Positions 16,534 to 26,933 are shown, counted from the first letter of the stretch. The stretch: DNA of 64,000 nucleotides from CALKZN01 sp050633785 (GCA_050633785.1 JBOEHE010000006.1:8033-72032), one strand, 5' to 3'. Translations and numbers: made by a program. Notes: generated from the sequence alone by a model not told the origin.

Positions 16534-19500
16534 ATGACCGAGACGAAGATGTATCACAGCTCGGCTGGTTTGTACCGCCCCGAGTTTGAAAAAGATAATT
16601 GTGGCTTTGGCATGATTGCTCACATGGACGGTGAACCAAGCCACTGGTTAATTAATACTGCTATCAATGCCTTAGCGCGTTTAACCCACCGCGGAGCGAT
16701 TGCTGCCGATGGCAAAAGTGGTGATGGTTGCGGCTTGTTGATAGGTAAGCCTGATGCATTTTTACGCCGATGTGCGCAGGAACTTGATTATAAGCTGACT
16801 GATAATTATGCCGTTGGCATGATTTTTCTTAATCCTGATAAGGAACTTGCTGACAAAGCTCGCTCTATTATTGAGCAGGAGTTAGAGCAACAAGACTTGA
16901 CGGTTCAGGGGTGGCGTAAGGTTCCCGTTGATCCAGCTGTTTTAGGCGAGCAGTCAAAATTGTCCCAACCATTGATTGAGCAAGTTTTTGTCAATGCCCC
17001 AGCCTTTGCAGGCCTGTCACAGAAAGAACAGGGCAGTGCCTTTGAAAGACGTTTATTTATTGCTCGAAGACGAGCGGAAAAGCGAATTCTGCCAAATGAT
17101 GAGCGTTTCTATATAACCAGTCTTTCAAGTCGGGTTATTGTCTATAAGGGCTTGATGATGCCGGCTAATATGCCGCAATTTTACACTGATCTCAGTGATG
17201 CTGATATGGCATCCTCTCTGTGTGTGTTTCACCAGAGATTTTCCACTAATACACTGCCTCAATGGCGCTTGGCTCAGCCATTCCGTTATTTGGCACACAA
17301 TGGTGAGATTAACACTATTCAAGGAAATCGCAATTGGGCTCTGGCTCGTGGTTTTCAGTTTGATACGGATAAAATTCCTAATATGGAAGATATCCGCCCA
17401 TTCGTTAGTACAGATGGTTCGGACTCTATGAGTTTCGATAATATGCTTGAAGTGCTGTTGATGGGAGGTATTGATCTGTTCAGAGCAGTGCAGATGTTGA
17501 TTCCACCAGCATGGCAAAATGCAGAAAACATCGACCCGGATCTGAAGGCTTTTTATCGATTCCATGCCATGCATATGGAGCCATGGGATGGACCGGCAGG
17601 AGTGGTTATGACCGACGGACGCTATGCGGCCTGTGCTTTGGATCGTAATGGTTTACGTCCAGCGCGTTATGTCATAACGAAAGATCGCATTATTACTCTT
17701 GCCTCAGAAATTGGGGTCTATGACTACAAACCTGAAGATGTTGTTGAAAAAGGTCGTTTGACGCCAGGCCAGATGTTGGCTATTGATACGCATACTGGTC
17801 AGTTAATAATGCCAGAAGAGGTACAGAATCGCATTAAAAGTGCTCATCCATACAAAAAGTGGATTTGGGAGAATATTGTGCGACTGCCGTCTGAACTCGC
17901 TGGACAGGAACCTGAAATTACTTTGAATCCTGCATCATTGACTGTTTATCAGAAAATGTTTCAGGTCAGTAACGAGGAGAGGGACCAGGTGATTCGTGTT
18001 CTGGCTGAATCAGGTCAGGAAGCGATTGGTTCAATGGGTGATGACACGCCCATGGCTGTATTGTCGAAAAAACAACGGGTTATTTATGAGTATTTCAGAC
18101 AGCAGTTTGCTCAGGTAACTAATCCTCCAGTAGATCCGATTCGTGAGAAAATTGTGATGTCACTGGAAACTTACTTTGGTCAGGAACGAAACCTTTTTGG
18201 ACCTAACCCTGAGATGGCAAAAACAATTTTTGTTGACTCTCCAGTGTTGTCTACCAGCAAGTTGAACAAGTTGCTGTCAACGGAAGATCAGGGATTTACG
18301 AATTGTAAAATCGATATTACCTACCCTGTTGGCGGTAATTTGCAGCAGGCCATTGATGATGTCTGTCAACAGGCTGTTGATGCAGTGAAAGCGGGAACAG
18401 TGATTATCGTTTTGTCAGATAGGGAGATTGCAAAAGATCGTTTGCCTATTCAGGCGCTGCTGGCCTCCGGTGCTGTTCATCAGCGGCTGACGCAGGAAGG
18501 TTTGCGTTGTAATGCGAATATGGTCATTGATACTGGTACTGCACGAGATCCACACCATTTTGCGATGTTAATAGGCTATGGTGCAACAGCAGTACATCCA
18601 TATCTGGCTTATGAAACCTTGCGTGGCATGCATAACAAGCATGAAATTGCTGGCGAAATTGATGAATTGATGCGCGCCTATCGACGTGGCATAAATAAAG
18701 GCCTGTATAAAATCACCTCGAAAATGGGAATCTCTACGATTGCCAGTTATCGTGGTTCACAGTTGTTTGAAGCTGTTGGCCTGCATAGCGATGTGATTGA
18801 TTTGTGCTTTAAAGGCACGACTTGTCGAATTCAAGGAGCTACATTCAGTGATCTGGAGGCTGATCAGCGTATACTGGCTGACGAGGCCTGGAATACTCGT
18901 GTTGGTCTGGATCAGGGTGGTTTGCTTAAGTTTATTCATGGTGGTGAATACCATGCTTACAACCCGGATGTGGTGCAAACTATGCATGCCGCAGTAAAAA
19001 CTGGAGATTATGAGAAGTATCGCGAATATGCGGATACTGTGAACAAACGCGCCCCTATGGTGCTACGTGACTTGCTGGCAGTACGCGAAGACATTACACC
19101 GGTTGAGCTTGATCAGGTAGAAGGAATCGATGATATCCTTTTGCGTTTTGATAGCGCAGGTATGTCTCTGGGAGCTTTATCGCCAGAAGCGCATGAGTCT
19201 CTGGCTGAAGCGATGAATCGCCTTGGAGGACGCTCAAACTCAGGTGAGGGCGGTGAAGATCCAGCGCGCTACGGCACCGTAAAAATGTCAAAGATCAAGC
19301 AGGTTGCTTCAGGGCGATTTGGTGTTACACCACACTACCTGGTGAATGCCGAAGTGCTGCAGATAAAGGTCGCTCAAGGAGCTAAACCGGGAGAAGGTGG
19401 CCAGCTTCCAGGGCATAAAGTAAATAAAGTGATAGCGAAGCTGCGTTATTCCATGCCGGGCGTTGCTTTGATTTCTCCACCACCACATCATGATATATAT

Positions 19501-21021
19501 TCAATTGAAGATCTGGCCCAACTTATCTTCGACCTGAAACAGGTGAACCCTGAGGCCTTGGTGTCTGTTAAGTTGGTTGCTGAGGCTGGTATAGGGACCA
19601 TTGCTGCTGGTGTTGCTAAAGCGTATGCAGACTTGATTACTATTTCCGGTTATGACGGTGGTACTGGTGCCAGTCCTTTGACATCGGTGCGTTATGCGGG
19701 TTCCCCTTGGGAGCTTGGTTTAACAGAAGTACACCAGACTTTGCGAGCAAATGACCTGCGAAGCAAAGTACGCTTACAAACCGATGGTGGTTTAAAGACT
19801 GGGCTTGATGTTGTTAAAGCGGCAATACTGGGAGCGGAGAGCTTTGGTTTTGGCACCGGGCCGATGGTTGCCTTGGGTTGTAAATATCTGCGTATCTGTC
19901 ACTTGAATAACTGTGCGACTGGAGTTGCTACCCAGCACAATGTTCTGCGTAATAAACATTATATTGGTACTGCAGAGCGTGCGATGAACTACTTCCGTTT
20001 CATTGCAATGGAGACTCGTGAGTGGATGGCCAAGTTGGGTGTAAGTAGAATGCAAGACTTGATTGGTCGGACTGATTTATTAACCATATTGCCTGGTGAA
20101 ACAGCTAAGCAACAAGGTCTTGATTTGAGTCCAATTTTATCCGATGCCAATGTGCCTGCAGAAAAACCTCAGTATTGCACTGAGCCATTCAATCAGCCAT
20201 TTGACACTGCAGAACTGGCAACGCAGATGGTTAGCGATATGTTGCCGGCTATTCAGGCAAAATCGGGTGGTGAGTTTAGTTATGCGATCCAAAATATCAA
20301 CCGTTCCATAGGCGCGAGCGTTTCTGGTCAAATCGCCAAATTGCACGGCAATACAGGCATGGAAGGTCAGCCTCTGGAGGTTGAGTTTACCGGGTCAGCA
20401 GGTCAAAGTTTTGGTGTCTGGAATGCTGGTGGTTTAAATATGCGTCTTGCTGGTGATGCAAACGACTATGTTTGTAAAGGCATGGCTGGTGGTAAGGTCG
20501 TTATCACGCCACCGAAGAACAGCAGTTTTGCATCGCAGGATACAACGATTATCGGTAACACCTGTCTATACGGTGCAACAGGCGGCAAATTATTTGCTGC
20601 AGGCCGTGCTGGTGAACGTTTTGCGGTCAGAAACTCTGGTGCCATAGCTGTAGTCGAAGGTGTCGGCGACCATGCCTGCGAATATATGACCGGTGGTACA
20701 GTGCTGGTTCTAGGTGAAACGGGCGTTAATTTTGGTGCCGGAATGACGGGTGGTGTTGCTTTTGTGCTGGATCATAACCGTTCTTTCATTGATTGCTACA
20801 ACCATGAATTGGTGGATACGCATCGTTTGATGCCTGAGCCAATGGAAGCTTATGTCCACTATCTCAATACCTTACTTGAGAATTACGTGGAAGAAACTGG
20901 CAGTGAATATGCACGGGAAATTTTGCAGGATTTTCCCGATCTGTTACCAAGATTCTGGTTGGTTAAACCTAAAGCAAGCGATTTAGGTACTTTGATTGAG
21001 TCATTGTCTGATGCCGCTTAA
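16534..21021 (+). CDS. gltB: Glutamate synthase (NADPH) large subunit
   Basis: Makes two glutamates from glutamine and 2-oxoglutarate, receiving electrons from GltD. The 1495 residues are typical. A short propeptide precedes the expected mature N-terminal nucleophile Cys23 in DNCGFGMIAH, so cleavage after Asn22 is predicted. Class II amidotransferase domain, central domain, then the FMN-binding synthase domain (SGYDGGTGASPLTS; LGCKYLRICHLNNCATGVAT supplies the [3Fe-4S] cysteines), and the GXGXG beta-helix C-terminal domain (GGKVVI, GATGGKLF, MTGGTVLVLG repeats). gltD follows after 72 nt. Confidence 0.97.
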   Translation: MTETKMYHSSAGLYRPEFEKDNCGFGMIAHMDGEPSHWLINTAINALARLTHRGAIAADGKSGDGCGLLIGKPDAFLRRCAQELDYKLTDNYAVGMIFLNPDKELADKARSIIEQELEQQDLTVQGWRKVPVDPAVLGEQSKLSQPLIEQVFVNAPAFAGLSQKEQGSAFERRLFIARRRAEKRILPNDERFYITSLSSRVIVYKGLMMPANMPQFYTDLSDADMASSLCVFHQRFSTNTLPQWRLAQPFRYLAHNGEINTIQGNRNWALARGFQFDTDKIPNMEDIRPFVSTDGSDSMSFDNMLEVLLMGGIDLFRAVQMLIPPAWQNAENIDPDLKAFYRFHAMHMEPWDGPAGVVMTDGRYAACALDRNGLRPARYVITKDRIITLASEIGVYDYKPEDVVEKGRLTPGQMLAIDTHTGQLIMPEEVQNRIKSAHPYKKWIWENIVRLPSELAGQEPEITLNPASLTVYQKMFQVSNEERDQVIRVLAESGQEAIGSMGDDTPMAVLSKKQRVIYEYFRQQFAQVTNPPVDPIREKIVMSLETYFGQERNLFGPNPEMAKTIFVDSPVLSTSKLNKLLSTEDQGFTNCKIDITYPVGGNLQQAIDDVCQQAVDAVKAGTVIIVLSDREIAKDRLPIQALLASGAVHQRLTQEGLRCNANMVIDTGTARDPHHFAMLIGYGATAVHPYLAYETLRGMHNKHEIAGEIDELMRAYRRGINKGLYKITSKMGISTIASYRGSQLFEAVGLHSDVIDLCFKGTTCRIQGATFSDLEADQRILADEAWNTRVGLDQGGLLKFIHGGEYHAYNPDVVQTMHAAVKTGDYEKYREYADTVNKRAPMVLRDLLAVREDITPVELDQVEGIDDILLRFDSAGMSLGALSPEAHESLAEAMNRLGGRSNSGEGGEDPARYGTVKMSKIKQVASGRFGVTPHYLVNAEVLQIKVAQGAKPGEGGQLPGHKVNKVIAKLRYSMPGVALISPPPHHDIYSIEDLAQLIFDLKQVNPEALVSVKLVAEAGIGTIAAGVAKAYADLITISGYDGGTGASPLTSVRYAGSPWELGLTEVHQTLRANDLRSKVRLQTDGGLKTGLDVVKAAILGAESFGFGTGPMVALGCKYLRICHLNNCATGVATQHNVLRNKHYIGTAERAMNYFRFIAMETREWMAKLGVSRMQDLIGRTDLLTILPGETAKQQGLDLSPILSDANVPAEKPQYCTEPFNQPFDTAELATQMVSDMLPAIQAKSGGEFSYAIQNINRSIGASVSGQIAKLHGNTGMEGQPLEVEFTGSAGQSFGVWNAGGLNMRLAGDANDYVCKGMAGGKVVITPPKNSSFASQDTTIIGNTCLYGATGGKLFAAGRAGERFAVRNSGAIAVVEGVGDHACEYMTGGTVLVLGETGVNFGAGMTGGVAFVLDHNRSFIDCYNHELVDTHRLMPEPMEAYVHYLNTLLENYVEETGSEYAREILQDFPDLLPRFWLVKPKASDLGTLIESLSDAA

Positions 21022-21093
21022 TGCATCAGGCAATGGCATAAAGCCAAACACCGATACCTTACCTACAAGCTACGAGAAATAGTTAAAATAGTA

Positions 21094-22500
21094 ATGAGTA
21101 ATAACTTTCAGTTTTTGGACTTGCCACGGCAGGATCCTGAGAAAAAGCCTGCGTTAGAACGTGCCAAAGAGTTTAAAGAAATCTACGGCCAGTTTGAACC
21201 AGAACAAGCCAGTGCCCAAGCGGAACGTTGTTTGTCGTGCGGCAACCCGTATTGTGAATGGAAATGCCCGGTACATAACTACATACCTAACTGGCTAGAA
21301 TTAATTTCAGAAGGTAAATTGTTTGAAGCGGCTGAATTGTCTCACAAAACGAATTCATTGCCGGAAATGTGTGGGCGTATTTGCCCACAGGACCGTCTGT
21401 GTGAAGGAGCTTGTACCCTGAATGATGGGTTTGGTGCGGTCACGATTGGCTCCATCGAAAAGTACATAACTGACGAAGCTCTGGCGCAAGGTTGGCGTCC
21501 GGATATGTCGGAAGTTGTGCCAACAGACAAGAAGGTGGCGATTGTTGGTGCTGGCCCAGCTGGTCTGGCATGTGCGGATATCTTGGTGCGAAGTGGTGTT
21601 AAACCAGTTGTGTTTGATAAATACCAGGAAATAGGAGGGTTGCTGACCTTTGGCATTCCTCCCTTTAAATTGGAAAAAGACGTGGTTAAGACTCGCCGCG
21701 ATATCATGGAAGAAATGGGTGTCGAATTCGTTCTAAATACCAATATCGGTGAAGATATTCCATTTCAACAATTGGTCGATGATTATGATGCGGTCTTTTT
21801 AGGGATGGGAACCTATACCTATATGAAAGGCGGTTTTCCTGGTGAAGACATGGTTGGTGTCAACGAAGCATTGCCATTTTTAATTTCGAATATTAACCGT
21901 GTTATGGGCTTCGAAAAGGATGCTGATGACTTTATCGACATGAAGGACCAGAAAGTGGTTGTTCTTGGTGGCGGCGACACAGCAATGGATTGTGTGCGTA
22001 CGTCTATTCGTCATGGTGCTGATGATGTGAAATGTGTCTATCGTCGAGATGAAGCCAATATGCCTGGATCGATGCGTGAAGTGGCCAATGCAAAAGAGGA
22101 AGGCGTGGAGTTTTTATGGAATCGCCAGCCTATTGAGATTGTTGGTGATGGCAAGGTTGAAGGAGTCAAGGTGGTAACAACACAGCTGGGAGAGCCTGAT
22201 GAGCGTGGACGCCGGCGCCCAGAGCCAGTGCCTGGTTCGGAGGAAGTGATACCTGCTGATCGTGTGGTTATTGCGTTTGGCTTCAGGCCCAGTCCTGCTG
22301 CATGGCTAAGTGACTTCAGCGTTGATGTTAATAGCTGGGGTGGAATTACTGCTGATCAGAATAAGCATAAATTTCAGACAAGCAATGACAAGATCTTTGC
22401 TGGCGGTGATATGGTCCGTGGTTCTGATTTGGTGGTGACGGCCGTTTTTGAAGGTCGTGAAGCTGCTGAAGGTATTCTTACCTACCTTGAAGTTGAGTAA
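21094..22500 (+). CDS. gltD: Glutamate synthase small subunit
   Basis: FAD/[4Fe-4S] subunit that oxidises NADPH and feeds electrons to GltB. In 468 residues there is an N-terminal Cys-rich ferredoxin-like domain (CLSCGNPYCEWKCP; CGRICPQDRLCEGAC), a FAD-binding GAGPAGLACAD motif (about residue 152), a NAD(P)H-binding GGGDTAMDC motif, and a C-terminal FAD segment FAGGDMVRGSDLVV. It directly follows gltB and should be co-transcribed. Confidence 0.97.
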   Translation: MSNNFQFLDLPRQDPEKKPALERAKEFKEIYGQFEPEQASAQAERCLSCGNPYCEWKCPVHNYIPNWLELISEGKLFEAAELSHKTNSLPEMCGRICPQDRLCEGACTLNDGFGAVTIGSIEKYITDEALAQGWRPDMSEVVPTDKKVAIVGAGPAGLACADILVRSGVKPVVFDKYQEIGGLLTFGIPPFKLEKDVVKTRRDIMEEMGVEFVLNTNIGEDIPFQQLVDDYDAVFLGMGTYTYMKGGFPGEDMVGVNEALPFLISNINRVMGFEKDADDFIDMKDQKVVVLGGGDTAMDCVRTSIRHGADDVKCVYRRDEANMPGSMREVANAKEEGVEFLWNRQPIEIVGDGKVEGVKVVTTQLGEPDERGRRRPEPVPGSEEVIPADRVVIAFGFRPSPAAWLSDFSVDVNSWGGITADQNKHKFQTSNDKIFAGGDMVRGSDLVVTAVFEGREAAEGILTYLEVE

Positions 22501-22756
22501 ATGCTTGTATTGTCAGACTTATTATTTGTGAATACGGCTAGGCTTGAATATAACGATTAATTAAGCCAAACAAGGCTACCGCTTTAGAGGCAGGAGTTTT
22601 ATAATGCGCTTATGCAATATGAAGCCCTGTCTCAATACATGATTTAATCGTGGTTAATGTGTCAGGTATTTATCAATTATATAAGTACTGAAAAGTCTCA
22701 GTGCTTGTGTGATCCTCTTTACCTCAGACCTTTAACGATTTAGCAGGTGCCATAGT

Positions 22757-23821
22757 ATGTCGAGTTTACAAAATGATCGCTATTTGAGGGCGTTGCGTCG
22801 TCAACCAGTTGATTACACACCTATCTGGGTGATGCGCCAGGCCGGACGATACTTGCCAGAATACAGAGCGACTCGCAAACAAGCTGGTAATTTTTTGAAC
22901 TTATGCAAAAGTCCTGACCTGGCTTGTGAAGTGACTTTGCAGCCGATTGATCGTTTTGGTTTGGATGCGGCGATTTTATTTTCTGATATTTTAACTATTC
23001 CAGATGCAATGGGTCTGGGATTAGTGCTTGAAGAAGGCATCGGACCTGTCTTTGAGAGACCGCTGCGTTCAGAAAGGGAGATTCGCAATTTATCAGTTCC
23101 AGATCCTGAACAGGATCTGGGTTATGTTATGGACGCCGTACGAACTATTCGCCAGGCCTTGCAAGGTAGAGTCCCTTTAATCGGTTTTACTGGCAGCCCA
23201 TGGACGCTGGCTACGTACATGGTTGAAGGCAAAGGCAGCAAAGAGTTTCGTTATATCAAGGGTTTGATGTATGAATCTCCAGAAGTATTACACCACCTGT
23301 TGCAAGTAACAACCGATGCGGTGATCCAATACTTACAGGCACAAGTTGCAGCAGGCGCTCAGTCGCTGATGGTATTTGACACCTGGGGCGGCGTATTGAC
23401 AACGCCACAATATCAGGCGTTTTCCCTGGCCTATATGCAACAGATAGTGACTGCCTTGAAAAGCAATCCGGAAACTCGAGATGTGCCTGTAGTCTTGTTT
23501 ACCAAGGGCTCACAGAAATGGTTGGAGCTGATAGCTGATACCGGTTGTGACGGTATTGGACTGGACTGGACTGTCGATATGGCAGAAGCCAGACAGCGTG
23601 TCGGAGAACGGGTGGCTTTACAGGGAAATATGGACCCGAGTATTATGAATACAAATGCAGATGTTGTTCGCTCTGAGGCTCGTGCTGTTTTAGATAGGTT
23701 TGGCGAAGGAGAAGGACATGTTTTTAATTTGGGACATGGTATCCAACCGCATGCTGATCCGGAAAATATGCAAGCCTTGGTAGAAACCGTACGTCAGCAT
23801 AGTGTGCAATACCATCGCTAA
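22757..23821 (+). CDS. hemE: Uroporphyrinogen decarboxylase
   Basis: Cofactor-free cytoplasmic enzyme that converts uroporphyrinogen III to coproporphyrinogen III in heme synthesis. It is 354 residues, normal for the family. The signature PIWVMRQAGRYLPEYRATR is at residues 22-40. ILFSDILTIPDAMG carries the conserved active-site Asp, and FTGSPWTLATYMVEG, FDTWGG and FNLGHGIQPHADPE follow. It lies 257 nt after gltD with its own upstream region, as is common in gammaproteobacteria. Confidence 0.97.
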   Translation: MSSLQNDRYLRALRRQPVDYTPIWVMRQAGRYLPEYRATRKQAGNFLNLCKSPDLACEVTLQPIDRFGLDAAILFSDILTIPDAMGLGLVLEEGIGPVFERPLRSEREIRNLSVPDPEQDLGYVMDAVRTIRQALQGRVPLIGFTGSPWTLATYMVEGKGSKEFRYIKGLMYESPEVLHHLLQVTTDAVIQYLQAQVAAGAQSLMVFDTWGGVLTTPQYQAFSLAYMQQIVTALKSNPETRDVPVVLFTKGSQKWLELIADTGCDGIGLDWTVDMAEARQRVGERVALQGNMDPSIMNTNADVVRSEARAVLDRFGEGEGHVFNLGHGIQPHADPENMQALVETVRQHSVQYHR

Positions 23822-23838
23822 AATGGAACTATGAGAAC

Positions 23839-24309
23839 ATGATTAATTTCAATCGCATCGAAGATAATATTTTTATTGGTAGTGCACCATCGCATGTGGT
23901 TGATGTACAGCGTCTGGATAAACAGCTCAAAATTACGGCTATTTTGAGTTTGCAGACTGATAAAGATTTCAGACATTATAAAATTGGTATAGATGGTTTG
24001 CTGGATGCTTATAAAATGAGCGGTATAGAATTTCATCGCTATCCCATCACGGACTTCGATGCCGATGATATGGCGCGGAAGTTGGTGGCTCCAGTTAAAG
24101 CTCTTAAGCAATTATTAATGCAAGAGCACAGAGTTTATGTGCATTGCAATGCGGGTATTTGCCGAGCACCTGCAACTGTTCTAGGCTACCTGCACGCCTA
24201 TGAAGGGATGCCATTGGATGAAGGCTTGACTTATCTGCGAACAAAGCGACCAATAGCCAACCCCTTTATGGATTCAGTCCGGCAGGCAATGCAGGAATTT
24301 ACGGACTAA
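23839..24309 (+). CDS. Small dual-specificity / protein tyrosine phosphatase-like protein
   Basis: A 156-residue cytoplasmic protein with the Cys-phosphatase signature HCNAGICRAP (HCxxGxxR: nucleophile Cys, binding Arg) at about residues 102-111, preceded by the general-acid loop YPITDFDADDM. The N-terminus FNRIEDNIFIGSAPS is typical of dual-specificity phosphatases that open with an IxxxLYlG-like strand. It begins 17 nt after hemE and ends 11 nt before an ABC ATPase gene, so it may be in either unit. Its substrate cannot be read from sequence. Confidence 0.82.
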   Translation: MINFNRIEDNIFIGSAPSHVVDVQRLDKQLKITAILSLQTDKDFRHYKIGIDGLLDAYKMSGIEFHRYPITDFDADDMARKLVAPVKALKQLLMQEHRVYVHCNAGICRAPATVLGYLHAYEGMPLDEGLTYLRTKRPIANPFMDSVRQAMQEFTD

Positions 24310-24320
24310 GTGCTTAGGCA

Positions 24321-25238
24321 ATGACGGATCAGGTCATCATCGCTGCGCAGGGACTGTATAAAGCATATTCTGATAATACAGTAGTTCGAGGCATAGATTT
24401 TGCCGTAATGCAGGGGCAATGCGTCGGTTTGCTAGGTCCTAATGGTGCAGGAAAAACCACGACTATTGGCATGATTTTGGGAAATAGTCGGATTACCTCT
24501 GGGGCTCTTTCTGTTTTTGGTTTGCCGGTTCAAGGTAATGAATTGGCTATTCGGCAGCGTAGTGGTGTTGTCGTACAGACTGACGACCTTGACCCTGACT
24601 TCACCGTCGAAGAAAATCTGTTAGTCTTTGCCAGCTTCTATGGCATGAGCAAAGCTGCGGCTCATAGTGTTGTTCCCTCATTGCTGGAATTTGTGCAACT
24701 GACTGATAAAGCAAAAGCTAAGGTCGATCAGCTGTCTGGTGGCATGAAGCGACGTTTGAGCATTGCCCGTGCTTTGATTAATGATCCTGAATTAGTCATC
24801 ATGGATGAACCTACCACGGGCCTTGACCCTCAAGTCAGGCACTTGATATGGGAGCGTTTACGGCGCCTTAAACAACAGGGAAAAACACTGTTGTTGACTA
24901 CCCACTATATGGAGGAGGCTGAACGTTTATGTGACAACATATGGGTGATAGATAATGGCATCATCATTGCCCAAGGGTCACCTAGAGAATTGATTGCTGA
25001 GCATGTTGAATCTCAAGTGGTTGAAGTACATGGTGGTAACTCTACATTGTTTGATCAGGTTAACCAGTGGCAACTTGCTCGCATTGAAAATGTCGGTGAA
25101 ACTTTATATTGCTATTGCGATCAACCTCAGACGTTGATGGATAACTTGCTCGCCATTTCCGGTGTTAATTTCTATGTCAGGCCAAGTAATCTGGAAGATG
25201 TTTTTCTGCGTCTTACAGGGCGGGATTTGCGAGATTGA
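24321..25238 (+). CDS. ABC-2 type transporter ATP-binding protein (NodI-like)
   Basis: A 305-residue ATPase with Walker A GPNGAGKTT (about residues 40-48), Q-loop VVQTDDLDPDF, signature LSGGMKRRLSIARAL, Walker B LVIMDEPTTGLDP, and switch His in TTHYMEEAE. The C-terminal extension resembles NodI/DrrA-type exporters. The permease gene starts 2 nt after its stop, giving a two-gene exporter. The substrate is unknown; NodI names are family labels and do not imply nodulation. Confidence 0.9.
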   Translation: MTDQVIIAAQGLYKAYSDNTVVRGIDFAVMQGQCVGLLGPNGAGKTTTIGMILGNSRITSGALSVFGLPVQGNELAIRQRSGVVVQTDDLDPDFTVEENLLVFASFYGMSKAAAHSVVPSLLEFVQLTDKAKAKVDQLSGGMKRRLSIARALINDPELVIMDEPTTGLDPQVRHLIWERLRRLKQQGKTLLLTTHYMEEAERLCDNIWVIDNGIIIAQGSPRELIAEHVESQVVEVHGGNSTLFDQVNQWQLARIENVGETLYCYCDQPQTLMDNLLAISGVNFYVRPSNLEDVFLRLTGRDLRD

Positions 25239-25239
25239 T

Positions 25240-26028
25240 ATGTTCAGGAACTTTTTTATTTTACCGCAAATACGTTGGCGTTGCCTGACCATCTGGCAAC
25301 GCAATTTCAGGGTATGGCGTAAGTTGATCATTCCCAGTCTATTACTTAATTTTGGAGAGCCCTTTCTCTATTTGTTGGGAATGGGCTATGGTTTAGGCCG
25401 TTTCGTTGGCGAAATACAAGGTTTGCCCTATCTGACTTTTCTGGCGTCAGGTGTAGTAGTCTCCTCTGCAATGACCACTGCCAGCTTCGAGGGTATGTAT
25501 TCTGTATTCACTCGTATGGTGCCACAGCGAACCCATCCAGCAATGCTATCAGCACCTATATCTGTTGATGACATCATTGCAGGTGAACTGCTCTGGTGCG
25601 CCAGCAAAGCCACAATTAGCGGTTGTGCCATATTATTAGTTGCTTCTTTATTAGGAGCAGTGGTAGGAGGTTGGCATGCAGTTCTGGTAATCCCGGTCAT
25701 TTTTCTGGTAGGCCTGGCTTTTGCCGGTCCAGCGATTACCATGACAACATTTTCTAAGAGCTATGATTTTTTTAATTACTACTTCACATTGGTGATAACA
25801 CCAATGTTTATGCTTTGTGGTGTGTTCTATCCCATTAGCAGTTTGCCAGTGGCCATGCAGTACATAGTGCAAGCTTTGCCGTTGACTCATGCTGTTGCTT
25901 TAAGCCGACCTTTGATTGCGGGTTTGGAACCTACCAATGTGCTATTACATATCGTCGTTCTGTTTGCTTACGCACTGGTTGGCTATTATCTGGCAGTTAC
26001 CTTGGGGCGTAGGCGATTGATTAACTAG
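25240..26028 (+). CDS. ABC-2 type permease (NodJ-like)
   Basis: Integral inner-membrane partner of the preceding ATPase. The start at ATG 25240 gives 262 residues with about six hydrophobic segments (for example LLLNFGEPFLYLLGMGYGLG, AILLVASLLGAVVGG, ITPMFMLCGVFYPISSLPVA). The last of these, with its FYPIS motif, is characteristic of ABC-2 permeases. The open frame continues upstream to 25162 into the ATPase gene, but that portion is out-of-frame overlap and is excluded. Confidence 0.88.
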   Translation: MFRNFFILPQIRWRCLTIWQRNFRVWRKLIIPSLLLNFGEPFLYLLGMGYGLGRFVGEIQGLPYLTFLASGVVVSSAMTTASFEGMYSVFTRMVPQRTHPAMLSAPISVDDIIAGELLWCASKATISGCAILLVASLLGAVVGGWHAVLVIPVIFLVGLAFAGPAITMTTFSKSYDFFNYYFTLVITPMFMLCGVFYPISSLPVAMQYIVQALPLTHAVALSRPLIAGLEPTNVLLHIVVLFAYALVGYYLAVTLGRRRLIN

Positions 26029-26054
26029 GTTCTAGTTTGGCATTACCAGCTTAA

Positions 26055-26933
26055 TTATGATTGCATGATTTCCACTGTTGAGTGTTCCACCCCAAAGCGT
26101 TTCAATAGTAATGCTTTTATTTTTTTCTTGACCGCTTGTGCATTGGCGTTACTGGTAAGTGTTGCTTCAAGGGTAATCATCGGCCGTTCCTGAGTGATTG
26201 ACCAGGCATGAACATGGTCAATGCGGATCACTTCATCAATATCTGTTGTTATGGATTTGCTGAGTATTCTGCGATCAAGTCCTTTGGGTGCTGCTTCAAG
26301 CAATATTTGCGCTGCTTCTTTGACCACAAACCAGGCTGACCTTAGGATGATGAGTGCAACAACTACGGACAGGATGGGATCGATTGGTGTCCAGTCTGTG
26401 TAGATGATAATAACAGATGCGATCAGCGCAGCCACTGAACCCAATAAATCTCCAGCCACATGCAAAGCGGCAGCACGTACATTTAGGTTGTTATTTTCTC
26501 CTCGCGAAAGTACCCAAAAGGCAATTATATTCACCAGTAACCCAATTGCAGCAACCCATAGCATCATGCCGCCCAGAATCTCGTGGGGGTGACTCAAGCG
26601 CTTATAAGCTTCATAACAAATCCACGCGGCAATCACGAATAATGATAAGCCATTAATATAAGCCGCCAGAACTGAAAAGCGGTCATAGCCAAAGGTTCTC
26701 TTCCAGTCAGCAGGGCGATGGCTCAAGCTGATCGCAAACCAAGCCAGCATTAATGATGCAAAATCAGTCAGCATATGTGCAGCATCGGCAATCAGCGCTA
26801 GGGAACCCGATATGAGTCCTCCAAATACCTCTGCGAACATAAAGCTGCCCGTTAAAAGGGCGGCAACAGCAATTTTACGTTCATTGTTAGGAATGTGAGA
26901 GTGGCCTGGATTATTGTGATCATGGTTGTTCAT
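26055..26933 (-). CDS. Cation diffusion facilitator (zinc/cadmium-type efflux)
   Basis: Inner-membrane proton-coupled metal exporter of the CDF/ZitB type. From the ATG at 26933 the 292-residue protein opens with a His-rich cytosolic tail (NNHDHNNPGHSH), then six membrane segments containing the paired metal sites SLALIADAAHMLTD (HxxxD, TM2) and AALHVAGDLLGS (HxxxD, TM5). The C-terminal domain has the DHVHAWSI motif. An in-frame start at 27026 would lie inside the divergent regulator and its operator, so it is rejected. Expression is probably controlled by the divergent MerR-family gene. Confidence 0.9.
   Translation of the reverse strand: MNNHDHNNPGHSHIPNNERKIAVAALLTGSFMFAEVFGGLISGSLALIADAAHMLTDFASLMLAWFAISLSHRPADWKRTFGYDRFSVLAAYINGLSLFVIAAWICYEAYKRLSHPHEILGGMMLWVAAIGLLVNIIAFWVLSRGENNNLNVRAAALHVAGDLLGSVAALIASVIIIYTDWTPIDPILSVVVALIILRSAWFVVKEAAQILLEAAPKGLDRRILSKSITTDIDEVIRIDHVHAWSITQERPMITLEATLTSNANAQAVKKKIKALLLKRFGVEHSTVEIMQS

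Noticed and set aside
17125..17574. Antisense open frames inside gltB, topA and other genes
   Set aside because: They lie wholly within strongly supported genes on the other strand and have no family features.
24321..25238. Candidate for the missing ZnuC ATPase
   Set aside because: It is adjacent to and overlaps in expression with an ABC-2 exporter permease and has NodI/DrrA-type features, so it is not a metal importer subunit.
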